From Paenibacillus sp. PL91 (lineage in GTDB: Bacteria > Bacillota > Bacilli > Paenibacillales > Paenibacillaceae), in NCBI RefSeq assembly GCF_012935325.2, contig NZ_JABBYG020000002.1, forward strand, positions 620,001 through 684,000: a DNA stretch of 64,000 nt. The letters run 5' to 3'. The notes below the pieces were generated by a model, which saw only the letters and a program-made list of their open reading frames with translations, searched no databases and was not told the origin of the DNA. This document shows, piece after piece, positions 42,523-51,298 of the stretch; within the stretch, counting starts at the first letter, position 1; the number at the start of each line of letters is the position of its first letter. The translations under genes were made by a program, and so were the position numbers.

Positions 42523-43431
42523 CTACTCCATTTCAAGCCGCTTCATAAACTCTTCTACCGCGCTGTACCCTTGCTGCCTAAGGTACCAGTTGTTTGCAGC
42601 CGCCTCGATCAAGCCCGCGATATCTCTTCCCGGCTGAACCTGAATTTCGATATGCGGAATTTGCACGCCCATATATTCCGTAAATTTTGGCACAAGCTCC
42701 AAATCATTGTTCAGCTCATTGTCCCGCCATTTGGTCAGCTCGATATCCAGTACAATACGCGTCTCATCCTGGAAGGCCTGCCTGCCGTAAAGTCTGACGA
42801 CATTAATTAGACCGATGCTCCGCAGCGCCAAAAACTCCTTCGTTTTCCCGTTGTGGGTGCCAAGCAGCGTTTGCGAGCTCAGCTTTTTCAATACGACGAT
42901 ATCGTCTGCCACCAGCCTAGAGCCGCGTTTGATCAGCGTATGGGCGGTTTCGCTCTTGCCGATGCCTGATTTGCCGCGCAGCAAAATGCCAATGCCCGAT
43001 ACGTTCAAAATAATGCCGTGTATTGAAATTTCCGGTGCAAGCGTGTTGAGCAGATAAGCATCCAGCATGCCCAGAAATTGTGCCGTTGGCACCTTTGTGC
43101 GCAGCAGAGGAATGCCCTCTTGATCGCAATATTTAGTCAAATACTTCAAACCTTCTTGACCTGCTGTAACAACGAAGCATGGCGGATGATATTTGACGAT
43201 ATTCCCGATATGATGATTTCGTTCGTCCTCGGTTAAGGTATGCAAATAGGTAATTTCTTTTTTACCTAATATTTGGACATGCTCCTGCGGGAAAAATTCA
43301 AAGTACCCAACAAACTCCAGTCCCGGGCGATAGGCCCTTGCTTTCATGATTTGCCGATCCAGCTTATCTTCTCCTGCAAGCACTTCTAATGAAAATCGCT
43401 CCGCAAGCTCTCGTATCGCTATCGATTTCAA
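42523..43431 (-). CDS. hprK: HPr kinase/phosphorylase homologue, divergent
   Basis: A 302-residue protein with the HprK layout: an N-terminal domain to about residue 125, then IHGIILNVSGIGILLRGKSGIGKSE-type Walker A (around 137-160), RLVADD with the catalytic Asp, and PGRDIAGLIE near the end. HprK phosphorylates HPr on Ser46, making the CcpA co-repressor. Against B. subtilis HprK, the conserved LEIRGLG reads LALRSIG, and VRPGRN reads VQPGRD. The usual partner lgt is not adjacent. It starts at TTG after GGGGG. It could be the only HprK or a second, specialised copy. A cre site lies in the same window at 35837. Confidence 0.82.
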   Translation of the reverse strand: MKSIAIRELAERFSLEVLAGEDKLDRQIMKARAYRPGLEFVGYFEFFPQEHVQILGKKEITYLHTLTEDERNHHIGNIVKYHPPCFVVTAGQEGLKYLTKYCDQEGIPLLRTKVPTAQFLGMLDAYLLNTLAPEISIHGIILNVSGIGILLRGKSGIGKSETAHTLIKRGSRLVADDIVVLKKLSSQTLLGTHNGKTKEFLALRSIGLINVVRLYGRQAFQDETRIVLDIELTKWRDNELNNDLELVPKFTEYMGVQIPHIEIQVQPGRDIAGLIEAAANNWYLRQQGYSAVEEFMKRLEME

Positions 43432-43493
43432 AGCGAAAATCCCCCTTTGCTGTCATTTATGATCATATTCCACAACGTTCTTCTTATCCCTGC

Positions 43494-44276
43494 TTACGAT
43501 CCTGTAGAGCGGTAATGGCGAACGCCAAAGCGCCAAATGAGCAGACACGGCAAAATAAAGATAATACCCGCGATTGGCGCCAGCATGTACGGCAAATCAT
43601 TGCCTGATGTTTTGTCCAGCAGATAGAGCAAGGGCAAGTAGTTGACGCAGCCAAATGGAATAATAAATGTAAAAAAGCGCGTTACCCATTTCTGATAAAT
43701 ATTAAGCGGATACTGGGCCATTTCTCTGCCGCCGTCTGTAAAAATATTCGCGATTTCAAGCCCCTGAATCGTCCAAAAGCACATCGTCGCCGCCAGCATA
43801 AAAATGCCGGTAAAAATAAAAACGCCGCTCGCTATCATAAATACGAGAGTGAGGATCTTGAGCAGCGTCCAATCCAAGGATAGCTGGCTGACCGACCAAG
43901 TGAGCACCATGGCGCTTTGCAAGAGCCGTCCTACCCTCGTAAATTCGAATTTCGAGCCTAGCACCTGAAGAACGGTGCTGCGCGGACGCACCAGCAAGCG
44001 GTCAAAGTCGCCATTTGCGACCAAGCTGGAAAACGAATCAAATCCGCGCGCAAAACATTCGCTGATCGCAAACGCCATATGAATGATAGAGAAACAAAGC
44101 GCTACCTCTTGAAAATCCCAGCCCTTGATCTGTCCGAATCGATCGAACAGGAAATACAAGCCTGCAAATATGGAAAACGGTACGAGGAATTGTCCGAAAG
44201 AAAGCAGCCAAAACGATGTACGATACTGCATTTGCGACTTAAACAGGATCAACATATATTTTACATACAATTTCAT
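43494..44276 (-). CDS. ABC-2 type exporter permease (second subunit)
   Basis: A 260-residue membrane protein with six hydrophobic segments, of the DUF990/ABC-2 kind (FARGFDSFSSLVANGDFDRLLVRP, WTIQGLEIANIFTDGGREMA). The open frame runs on to 44777 across the upstream permease, but the ATG at 44276 has GGAGGG 8 bases before it, inside the end of that gene, and gives the normal family N-terminus. It would form the export channel with the preceding permease and ATPase. The substrate is unknown. It is the last gene of the operon. Confidence 0.88.
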   Translation of the reverse strand: MKLYVKYMLILFKSQMQYRTSFWLLSFGQFLVPFSIFAGLYFLFDRFGQIKGWDFQEVALCFSIIHMAFAISECFARGFDSFSSLVANGDFDRLLVRPRSTVLQVLGSKFEFTRVGRLLQSAMVLTWSVSQLSLDWTLLKILTLVFMIASGVFIFTGIFMLAATMCFWTIQGLEIANIFTDGGREMAQYPLNIYQKWVTRFFTFIIPFGCVNYLPLLYLLDKTSGNDLPYMLAPIAGIIFILPCLLIWRFGVRHYRSTGS

Positions 44277-44281
44277 TTTCG

Positions 44282-45085
44282 TTACCCTCCATTTACGACT
44301 ACTCTGCGCAGTGCTTTTGCCATCGCTGCTCTCCCAAGCGCCACCAATACGATGAACCATACGAGTTGGATAGCGATGCCGATAAGCGCTTCTTCCTTCG
44401 GAATATGCCCGGAATAGACGCGAAATGGAAAATCGGCAGTCCAGCGAAACGGAAGCACATATACGATGCTTTGCAGCCATGAGGGCATAAGCGGAACAGG
44501 AATGACCATGCCCGCCAAAAACTCGCCGATCACGCCGAACATAAGCAGCGAGCCCGCCGGTGATAACGTGACGAAGACTGATATGTACATCAGCATTGAA
44601 AGCGAGACAATCATGCATAGCCCAAGGACGAGCGCCACGATAAACAATAATAAAGCAAGCGGATCTGACGGAGCCGGCATTCGATAAGGCTCCGGCAGAA
44701 AAAAAGCAACGGCCAGAATAGGCAGGCTTCTGAGAATCGCGCTTGCCAGACGTTGTGCGATCAGCTTGGCATACCATAACCCATAGATGCCGCTAGGCCT
44801 GCAAAGCTCATATGCGATATTGCCCGTCGTAATGAGCTGGAATAGCTCATTGTCACGGAACCAAAGCATAATAAAAGCTAAAAACGCTTGCTGCAGCCAC
44901 ACGTAGGTGATGAGCTGCTTTAATGAAATGGGAGGCTGTGTAACAGCCCCGCTATAAAATGCTTCAAATACCATAATGATAATGAAGCCCCAGAAAAACT
45001 GGGTAGCGATTCCTGCAAGCGCTGCTGTGCGGTATTGCAATCCATTCGTCAGGCGCAGCTTAAAAACCGATAGATACGCCTTCAT
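44282..45085 (-). CDS. ABC-2 type exporter permease (first subunit)
   Basis: A 267-residue membrane protein with six hydrophobic segments, related to the next gene product (NGLQYRTAALAGIATQFFWG; LFQLITTGNIAYELCRPSG; FPFRVYSGHIPKEEAL). The ATG overlaps the ATPase stop (TAATG), and the stop lies 5 bases before the next start, so the three genes are tightly coupled. Two half-permeases and one ATPase make a complete exporter of the DrrAB/NatAB-like type. Cargo is unknown. Confidence 0.88.
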   Translation of the reverse strand: MKAYLSVFKLRLTNGLQYRTAALAGIATQFFWGFIIIMVFEAFYSGAVTQPPISLKQLITYVWLQQAFLAFIMLWFRDNELFQLITTGNIAYELCRPSGIYGLWYAKLIAQRLASAILRSLPILAVAFFLPEPYRMPAPSDPLALLLFIVALVLGLCMIVSLSMLMYISVFVTLSPAGSLLMFGVIGEFLAGMVIPVPLMPSWLQSIVYVLPFRWTADFPFRVYSGHIPKEEALIGIAIQLVWFIVLVALGRAAMAKALRRVVVNGG

Positions 45086-46062
45086 TATATTTGGTGCTCC
45101 TTGTACAATTGTACAATCATATCCTCGATTGGCAGCGTGTCAATCGTCATATCAAGAAGATCTACCTGTGCGGATATGCCGATCAACAGCTCCGAAATGT
45201 TGACCTCTGCCGTATCGACGCTAAGAACCGTCCGCTCGGGAGACCATGATTCAATGATCGCCCCTGGTACCTGAAGCGGCTTCTCCTGATGGCTGTATAA
45301 GACGGTGATCGTCTTCCGTGTTCCGAACTGGTTCCGAATGGCGTTTACACTTCCGTCGTATAGAAGGCTCCCTTTTCCGATCAAAATGATCCGGTTCGCC
45401 AGCGCCTCAATGTCATTCATATCATGCGTGGTCAAAATAATCGTAACGCCCTTCTCCTCATTAATGGTGCGTATAAATCGACGTACCGCAATTTTGGATA
45501 CCGCGTCAAGGCCAATCGTCGGCTCGTCCAGAAAGAGGACGCTCGGGCTGTGAAGCAGCGAAGCTGCAATCTCGCAGCGCATCCGCTGCCCTAAGCTAAG
45601 CTGCCTGACGGGCATTTGAATAATTTCCTGAAGCTCCAGCGTTTCCGTGAGCAAAGCTAGCGTGCTCCTATACTCCTGCTCAGGCACTTTGTAAATATCT
45701 CGAAGCAGATCGAAGGAATCGATGACAGGCACATCCCACCACAGTTGTGATCGCTGTCCAAAAACAACGCCGATATGCTTCACATAAGCAACCCGATCCT
45801 TCCAAGGCGTGTATCCCATTACCGTGCAGGTGCCGCTGTCTGGGACGAGTATGCCGCTCATTACTTTAATAGTCGTAGATTTGCCGGCACCATTGGGCCC
45901 GATGTAACCTACGATCTCGCCAGGCTCAATCGAGAAAGAAATATCGTTAAGCGCTTCCACAATCTTATAATCCCTTTTAAATAAAGCCTTCACTGCCTGT
46001 CTGACACCAGACGAGCGCTTCGCAACCTGATACGATTTGCTTAATCCATGAACTGTTATCAC
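45085..46062 (-). CDS. ABC exporter ATP-binding protein
   Basis: A 325-residue ABC ATPase with Walker A GYIGPNGAGKSTTIKV, Q-loop near VVFGQRSQLWWDVPV, signature QLSLGQRMRCEIAASLLH, Walker B SVLFLDEPTIGLD and the H-loop TIILTTHDM. A C-terminal extension of about 80 residues resembles that of drug and lipid exporters of the DrrA/CcmA-like group. It starts at GTG after GGAGG. It is the first gene of the ATPase-permease-permease operon, 155 bases downstream of nrdF and separated from it by a terminator. Confidence 0.92.
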   Translation of the reverse strand: MITVHGLSKSYQVAKRSSGVRQAVKALFKRDYKIVEALNDISFSIEPGEIVGYIGPNGAGKSTTIKVMSGILVPDSGTCTVMGYTPWKDRVAYVKHIGVVFGQRSQLWWDVPVIDSFDLLRDIYKVPEQEYRSTLALLTETLELQEIIQMPVRQLSLGQRMRCEIAASLLHSPSVLFLDEPTIGLDAVSKIAVRRFIRTINEEKGVTIILTTHDMNDIEALANRIILIGKGSLLYDGSVNAIRNQFGTRKTITVLYSHQEKPLQVPGAIIESWSPERTVLSVDTAEVNISELLIGISAQVDLLDMTIDTLPIEDMIVQLYKEHQI

Positions 46063-46134
46063 GCTTGTTACCTCCGTACAAGATTTGAGAGGAAGATATT
46101 AACATCCTCGCTATTAGGTGTCAATCATTTTCTT

Positions 46135-46190
46135 ATTTTAAAAAATCAAAATCGCTCTTCTTCTGCCATAAGGCGGAATGAAGAGCGATT
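46135..46190 (-). terminator. Intrinsic terminator after nrdF
   Basis: AATCGCTCTTC at 46150-46160 pairs perfectly with GAAGAGCGATT at 46180-46190. On the minus strand the 11-bp stem is followed by TTGATTTTTT. Confidence 0.88.
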
Positions 46191-46217
46191 CATAGGTGGA
46201 AAAACGATTAAGTTATA

Positions 46218-47174
46218 TTAAAAATTGAAAACGAAGTCATCGTCATTCAATGGCTCAACGTGAATCGTACGTACGTACCCATTACCTTTTTTGGAGAAGA
46301 AGTCATGCTGCTTCGTGTGCGTGCTGATGCCGTTGAACACGATTGGGTTAACCGGCTCCTCAGGGAAATGAGGCTCCATGCCTAGGTTCATAAGCGCTTT
46401 GTTCGCATTGTAGCGGACATAGACATTTACTTCTTCAGCCAAGCCGAGCGGTGCATACAGATGCTCGGTATACACGATCTCATTCTCGTACAGCTCGTTC
46501 AGCAAAGCATAAATCTCGATCTGCAGCTGGGCTTGCTCCTCAGGGCTGAACGTTTGGAACAGCTCCTGTGCTAGAACGCCAACGTACAAACCATGGATGC
46601 TCTCGTCACGTAAAATCAAATCGATAATTTCGCCGCTGCTCGTCATTTTGCCTTGGCCAGCCAAGTAGAGCGGATAGAAGAATCCGCTGTAGAACAAGTA
46701 GCTTTCTAGAAATACGGAAGCTGCCATCGCTTTATACAGCTCTTTCGGTCCCGTAATATTCGAATACCACGAAGAAATCAGATTCGCTTTCTTTTGCAGC
46801 TGCTCATTTTGCTCCACCCATTGGAAAATTTCGTCGATCTCTTCCCCCGATGCGAGCGTTGTAAAGATACTGCTGTACGATTTAGCGTGGATTTGCTCCA
46901 TCATGGACATAAACGACAGCACCGCTTTGCGCTGCAAGCCATCTACATGCTCCAAAATTTTCGGCATGCCGATGCCGCCTTGAATCGTATCAAGCAAGGT
47001 CAGACCGCCGAGCACGTTTTTGTAGAGTGTGCGCTCCGCGTCGGTCATTTCCATCCAATCCATTTTATCGTCAGATAACGGAATCTCTTCATCCGTCCAA
47101 AATTGCATCACGTTTTGCTGCCAGAATGTTAATGTGAAATCGTCATCCGGGCGGTTCCAGTTTACTGCTTTCAT
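46218..47174 (-). CDS. nrdF: Class Ib ribonucleotide reductase, beta (radical) subunit
   Basis: A 318-residue NrdF that holds the di-metal tyrosyl radical cofactor. The metal ligands and radical site are visible: LLDTIQGG, MMEQIHAKSYS (ExxH with the radical Tyr four residues on), SVFLESYLFYSGF and LRDESIHGLYVG. The C-terminal VEPLNDDDFVF tail binds NrdE. AAGGAG lies 8 bases before the ATG, 49 bases past nrdE. NrdI in the same operon supplies the oxidant for a manganese cofactor, as known for class Ib enzymes. Confidence 0.96.
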   Translation of the reverse strand: MKAVNWNRPDDDFTLTFWQQNVMQFWTDEEIPLSDDKMDWMEMTDAERTLYKNVLGGLTLLDTIQGGIGMPKILEHVDGLQRKAVLSFMSMMEQIHAKSYSSIFTTLASGEEIDEIFQWVEQNEQLQKKANLISSWYSNITGPKELYKAMAASVFLESYLFYSGFFYPLYLAGQGKMTSSGEIIDLILRDESIHGLYVGVLAQELFQTFSPEEQAQLQIEIYALLNELYENEIVYTEHLYAPLGLAEEVNVYVRYNANKALMNLGMEPHFPEEPVNPIVFNGISTHTKQHDFFSKKGNGYVRTIHVEPLNDDDFVFNF

Positions 47175-47223
47175 TTGGTGAGCTCCTTCTTTGCTACGTA
47201 AGCGTCGATTAAAATTGAACTAC

Positions 47224-49308
47224 TTAAACTGCGCAGCTCGTGCATTCCTCAACAGAAAGCCGCTTCGTTCTGGTGTAATAGAGCGATTTAAGCCCTTTTT
47301 GCGCAGCATAGACATAGAACCGCGCCAGCTCGCGTGTCGTTACATTGCTATTTACATGCAGGACGGACGAAATACCTTGGTCAACGTGCTGCTGAATTTC
47401 TGCAATTAGGTCAATCAGCTTGAACTGATCAATATTGTAAGCCGATTTGTAATAGAAGTAGTTGTCTTGCGACAAGTACGGCATTGGGTAATATGTTGTT
47501 GAGTTCGCGTATGTGCGCGTCTCGATATGCTCAACGATCGGCATAACGCTCGAAGTCGCATTTTGGATGTACGAAATACTTTGTGTCGGCGCAATCGCCA
47601 GACGGTATGCGTGGTATAGGCCGTGCTTTTGCACTTTCGCTTTCAGCTCTGCCCAATCCTCAGGCGATGGAATTTCCATGCCTTCGAACAATTCTTTCAC
47701 TCTGTCCGTTTTTGGACGGAAGTCGTTCTCTACATAACGAGTGAAATAAGTACCTTTAGCATATTCGGAACGATCAAAATCTTTGAATGTAATGCCGCGT
47801 TCTTTCGCGATCTCCATACTTTGCTCAATGGAGTAGTAGTTCATCATCATGAAAAATACGCCGGCAAAATCCTTCGCTTCTTCACTTTCGTAAGCGATTT
47901 TGTTTTTGGCTAGGTAGCCGTTCAGGTTCATCGCGCCAAGTCCGACAGAGTGAAGCTCTTCATTCGCTTTGCGAACGCCCGGAGCATTGTCGATATTGGA
48001 CAAATCGCTGACAGTCGTCAAGGCTTCGATTCCAACGTGAACCGATTCCTTCACTTTTTTGTGCTCCATCACGTTAACGATGTTAAGTGAAGCGAGGTTG
48101 CAGCTAATATCGCGCTGAATAACATCCTCGTAGCCATAATCTTTAATTTCCGAAGTCTCCTGCAGCTGGAAGATTTCTGTGCACAGGTTGGACATTTTAA
48201 TAGAGCCAATATCCTTCAAAGCATGAATGCTGTTGGCATTGGATTTATTCATGATGTATGGGTAGCCGGATTCTAGCTGAATCGAGGCGATCTTTGTCAG
48301 CATGTCGCGTGCGTTCATAACTTTCTTCTTCGTTACGAGCTCGTTAGCGAGCAATTCCTCGTACATCTCATCCATATCCATATCATCGAGATGCTTGCCG
48401 TAAGCTTTTTGAACCGAATGCGGTCCAAATACGAAGAGCGGCTTGTTTTGAGCAGCTAGCTCATAAAATTTATTTGGAATTATAAGCCCGATGGACAACG
48501 TTTTGATACGTGCCTTCTCGTCGGCGTTAATTTTTTTGCAATCAAGGAACTCGATAATGTCCCAGCCGAAAATATTGTAATAGCCGGCTCCCGAGCCTTT
48601 GCGTTGTCCCATTTGATCTGCGTAGGAGAAAGCATCCTCCATCAGCTTCAGCACGGGCATAATGCCTTTTGCTGCGCCTTCAACGCCTTTGATCGGTTCA
48701 CCGCGTCCACGAAGCTTCGATAGGTTAACAGCAACGCCGCCGCCGATTTTGGAAAGCTGCATGCATGTGCCTAATACGTAGTTAATCGAATTAAGAGAGT
48801 CGTCCATTTCGAGCAGGAAGCATGAAACCATTTCGCCGCGGCGGCTCTTGCCCGCGTTCAGGAAGGTTGGTGTAGCTGGCTGCAAGCGTTGGTCGATCAT
48901 CGCTTCGGCTATACGGAGTGCTTTGGCTGCATCTCCTTCGCCAAGATGCAACGCTACAATGGATACCCGATCGGAGTATTGCTCCAAGTATTGCGCTTTG
49001 TTGTTAGTTTTCATCGCATAGTCCTTATAGAACTTCGATGCTGCCATATACGATTGGAATTCAAAGCCACTGTTCGCCGTTAGCGTGAATACAGCCTCAA
49101 CCTGCTCGTATGTATACTTTTCGAATACATTATCGTAATAATCGTTCTCGATTAAGTAATCTAGCTTGTGACGAAGGGAGTCGAACTTTACGCTCTTCTC
49201 AGCTACTTCTTCCATAAATGCGGCAACAGCCTCTTTATCTTTATCTAGCTGGTAAAATCCGTCTGCTCCGCGCTGCATTAACTCGTTATTTAGTTCAATA
49301 TGCTTCAA
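47224..49308 (-). CDS. nrdE: Class Ib ribonucleotide reductase, alpha (catalytic) subunit
   Basis: A 694-residue NrdE. It has the redox cysteines in RRGEMVSCFLLEMDDS and RDISCNLASLN, the thiyl-radical cysteine in SNLCTEIFQL, and the shuttle pair at the very end in CTSC. A short N-terminal region replaces the ATP cone of class Ia. The frame reads back to 49365, but a TTG at 49308 after AAAGGGTG gives MKHIELNNELMQRG and the usual length, so I use it. It overlaps the end of nrdI by 14 bases. Needs oxygen for radical generation, unlike nrdJ in this window. Confidence 0.95.
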   Translation of the reverse strand: MKHIELNNELMQRGADGFYQLDKDKEAVAAFMEEVAEKSVKFDSLRHKLDYLIENDYYDNVFEKYTYEQVEAVFTLTANSGFEFQSYMAASKFYKDYAMKTNNKAQYLEQYSDRVSIVALHLGEGDAAKALRIAEAMIDQRLQPATPTFLNAGKSRRGEMVSCFLLEMDDSLNSINYVLGTCMQLSKIGGGVAVNLSKLRGRGEPIKGVEGAAKGIMPVLKLMEDAFSYADQMGQRKGSGAGYYNIFGWDIIEFLDCKKINADEKARIKTLSIGLIIPNKFYELAAQNKPLFVFGPHSVQKAYGKHLDDMDMDEMYEELLANELVTKKKVMNARDMLTKIASIQLESGYPYIMNKSNANSIHALKDIGSIKMSNLCTEIFQLQETSEIKDYGYEDVIQRDISCNLASLNIVNVMEHKKVKESVHVGIEALTTVSDLSNIDNAPGVRKANEELHSVGLGAMNLNGYLAKNKIAYESEEAKDFAGVFFMMMNYYSIEQSMEIAKERGITFKDFDRSEYAKGTYFTRYVENDFRPKTDRVKELFEGMEIPSPEDWAELKAKVQKHGLYHAYRLAIAPTQSISYIQNATSSVMPIVEHIETRTYANSTTYYPMPYLSQDNYFYYKSAYNIDQFKLIDLIAEIQQHVDQGISSVLHVNSNVTTRELARFYVYAAQKGLKSLYYTRTKRLSVEECTSCAV

Positions 49309-49654
49309 TGGTTCGCACCCTTTCGACAAAATGTTGCGTATCTTGATTCGTACCTGATAACTCAAACTTCAAAATAACGGGAACATCGTACTTCTGCGAG
49401 ATCGTGTCCGCGCTTTTTGCGAAGCCGGCACCCCAGTTGCGGTTGCCGCTTGCGGAAACGCCGCGGAGCATTTCGGAGTTGGTTTCTAGAAACGAAGATA
49501 CCTTCTCCGGAACTTGTCCGAACCCCGTTGTGTACGTGACCAGCACGAACGGCTCGTCCACTTCATCCTTCTCATCGATAGGCACTGCCCGCATATTCAG
49601 TTTTTTGATGAAACGCTTGACATTGCCTGTTTTGGAATCATAGACGACTAGCAT
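49295..49654 (-). CDS. nrdI: NrdI flavodoxin-like activator of class Ib reductase
   Basis: A 119-residue flavodoxin-like protein with the phosphate-binding loop YDSKTGNVKRFIKKL at the N-terminus, then TYTTGFGQVPEKVSSFLE and GNRNWGAGFAKSAD, which surround the FMN. NrdI produces the superoxide-level oxidant that assembles the manganese radical site in NrdF. It is first in nrdI-nrdE-nrdF and overlaps nrdE. Two candidate NrdR boxes lie about 115-160 bases upstream. No glutaredoxin-like nrdH is in the operon. Confidence 0.95.
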   Translation of the reverse strand: MLVVYDSKTGNVKRFIKKLNMRAVPIDEKDEVDEPFVLVTYTTGFGQVPEKVSSFLETNSEMLRGVSASGNRNWGAGFAKSADTISQKYDVPVILKFELSGTNQDTQHFVERVRTIEAY

Positions 49655-49767
49655 AACACGTTCGCTCCCCTACTGAAATTAAGCAATTAAAAAGTGCGTC
49701 TGACTAGTATTTTCGTCAGCTGCGCATGTTCATGATTTACAAAGGTCTAATCATTAAAGGCACTCTT

Positions 49768-49814
49768 CTACATCAATATGTAGTTTGTGTTTTTGATTCT
49801 ACATCAATATATAG
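49768..49814 (-). promoter_or_regulatory. Pair of candidate NrdR boxes upstream of nrdI
   Basis: CTACATCAATATGTAG (49768-49783) and CTACATCAATATATAG (49799-49814) are two 16-bp imperfect palindromes exactly 31 bp apart, the three-turn spacing known for paired NrdR sites. They fit the classical consensus only partly, but CTACATATTGAT also occurs upstream of nrdJ (4656-4667). Confidence 0.65.
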
Positions 49815-49932
49815 GAGTAGTCAATGAAAATTATGGAGAAAATATTAATCTATTTTTTTGACGCACTCGACTATTTTAACAGATGAGGATATGATGGGAT
49901 AGTGACATTTTATTGCTATTTTGGAGGCCCAG

Positions 49933-50154
49933 ATGAACCCAAAAACTACCGCAGAACAAATGCGAGAATCCATCGAAAAACTGTTCGAAGATGCCGGATA
50001 TACGGTGCCTGAGCTGCTAATCTACATCGAAAAATTAGAAAAAGACCAGGAACAAATGAGCCAAACGATCAAAAAAATGAAGCTCGAATCCATCCGTAAA
50101 GCGTCAGCTGAAGCAGGAATGAACAGCCGATTGAAGGATGCCCTTCGCGAATAA
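49933..50154 (+). CDS. Small coiled-coil protein of unknown function
   Basis: A 73-residue, highly charged protein. It is predicted to be helical, with a heptad-like stretch in the second half (LLIYIEKLEKDQEQMSQTIK, then KKMKLESIRKASAEAG). GGAGG lies 5 bases before the ATG at 49933; an in-frame TTG four codons earlier is inside that ribosome site. It is divergent from nrdI. I do not recognise it. Confidence 0.65.
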   Translation: MNPKTTAEQMRESIEKLFEDAGYTVPELLIYIEKLEKDQEQMSQTIKKMKLESIRKASAEAGMNSRLKDALRE

Positions 50155-50466
50155 ATAAGGCTGCGAGACACAACATCTAGACATTTGCAAGCAGCTGCAC
50201 CCCCTGAATCAATAGCACTTCTCGTTCACCAAAGCTCCGCTGATAAAATATTACAATCAGATCATGAATCGACACCATTCGACTCTAGCACCACATATAG
50301 AAGCGAGCGATCATGTTGCTTCTAGCGCACATTCGCCTCTTATACCACAAGATTTAGTTACCATAGCTGAACAAATACGCCGCACAACAGCTTTTGGGCT
50401 TCACTCATGCGCCGTTTCTACTCTGTAAGCACATATAGGTGCTTACAGACCACTAAGCCGTACCAC
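50155..50466. other. Gene-free stretch with a perfect palindromic hairpin
   Basis: About 310 bases without a supported gene. The only structure seen is CTGTAAGCAC-ATATAG-GTGCTTACAG at 50423-50448, a perfect 10-bp inverted repeat with a 6-base centre and no T-run on either side. It could be an operator or a transcript-end hairpin. Confidence 0.5.
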
Positions 50467-50517
50467 CAAAAAAGGGCGCCCCCTAAAGTCTTATCAGACC
50501 TTATTTGACACCCTTTA
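50467..50517 (-). terminator. Terminator of the yqe operon
   Basis: On the minus strand AAAGGGTGTC pairs with GGCGCCCTTT (with G-U pairs) around an inner stem AAGGTCT/AGACTTT, and is followed by TTTTTT. It ends the transcript 14 bases past yqeM. Confidence 0.72.
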
Positions 50518-50530
50518 CTATTCATTTTTG

Positions 50531-51298
50531 TTATTTGACAGCTGCGAAGAACAGACGCTCCGATTCGCTGTTTGGCGGCTGCAGCTCGAAATCGGCGTAG
50601 CGGTCGACCGTTTGAAAGCCTGCTCGGCGCAGCGCGGACTCGATCCATCCTGGATCGTATGCGCGCTGCACATGCGATTCCTCAAAACGGTAAAACTTCG
50701 AATCGAGATCGCGAGAGAAAATCGTTAGATGATGCTCGATCTCGCAGCGCTCCTCCTCGAAATCGCATGTCCAAATATAAGCGACATCCCGTTCATCAAG
50801 CACGAATGGCTGCTCCTCCGCATATCGGATCAGCTGCTTGGGAGGATGCATGTCGAACAGAAATGTCCCTCCGTTTCGAAGGCCTGCGAAGGTGGCACGG
50901 AAGGCAGCTTCAATATCAGCTTCCTCCGTCAAGTAGTTCAAGCAATCGCAAAATGAAATGACCGCATCCACGGGCTCCTGGAGCTCCCACTCGCGCATGT
51001 CCTGTTGCAGCCACCGGATGGAGCCCGAACGCGGTCTTGTGACCAGCTGAGGCGTCTCATCCCACTTGCTGCGGGCGACGGTAAGCATGTCTGAGGAAAG
51101 GTCGATCCCATAGACCTGAAAGCCTGAGCGGGCAAGCGGAATAGATATGCTCCCGGTACCGCAGCCAAGATCAACGACCGTCGATGGCATGCCGTAACGC
51201 GACCAGCTTGCTCTAGCAAAGCCAAGCCACTCCGCATAGGGCATGTCCTCCATAAGCTGATCGTAGACCGTTGCAAACTGTCCGTATGAGCGTGTCAT
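50531..51298 (-). CDS. yqeM: SAM-dependent methyltransferase YqeM
   Basis: A 255-residue class I methyltransferase. Motif I is VVDLGCGTGSISIPL, followed by the acidic VYGIDLSSDML that binds the ribose of SAM and a motif IV region AVISFCDCLNYL. The substrate is unknown. It is the last gene of the yqe block and overlaps the stop of the S1-domain gene (ATGA). In B. subtilis yqeM follows rsfS directly; here the S1-domain gene stands between them. Confidence 0.88.
   Translation of the reverse strand: MTRSYGQFATVYDQLMEDMPYAEWLGFARASWSRYGMPSTVVDLGCGTGSISIPLARSGFQVYGIDLSSDMLTVARSKWDETPQLVTRPRSGSIRWLQQDMREWELQEPVDAVISFCDCLNYLTEEADIEAAFRATFAGLRNGGTFLFDMHPPKQLIRYAEEQPFVLDERDVAYIWTCDFEEERCEIEHHLTIFSRDLDSKFYRFEESHVQRAYDPGWIESALRRAGFQTVDRYADFELQPPNSESERLFFAAVK

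Noticed and set aside
44277..44777. N-terminal extension of the second exporter permease
   Set aside because: It lies out of frame over the first permease gene, is not protein-like for this family, and a strong ribosome site marks the start at 44276.
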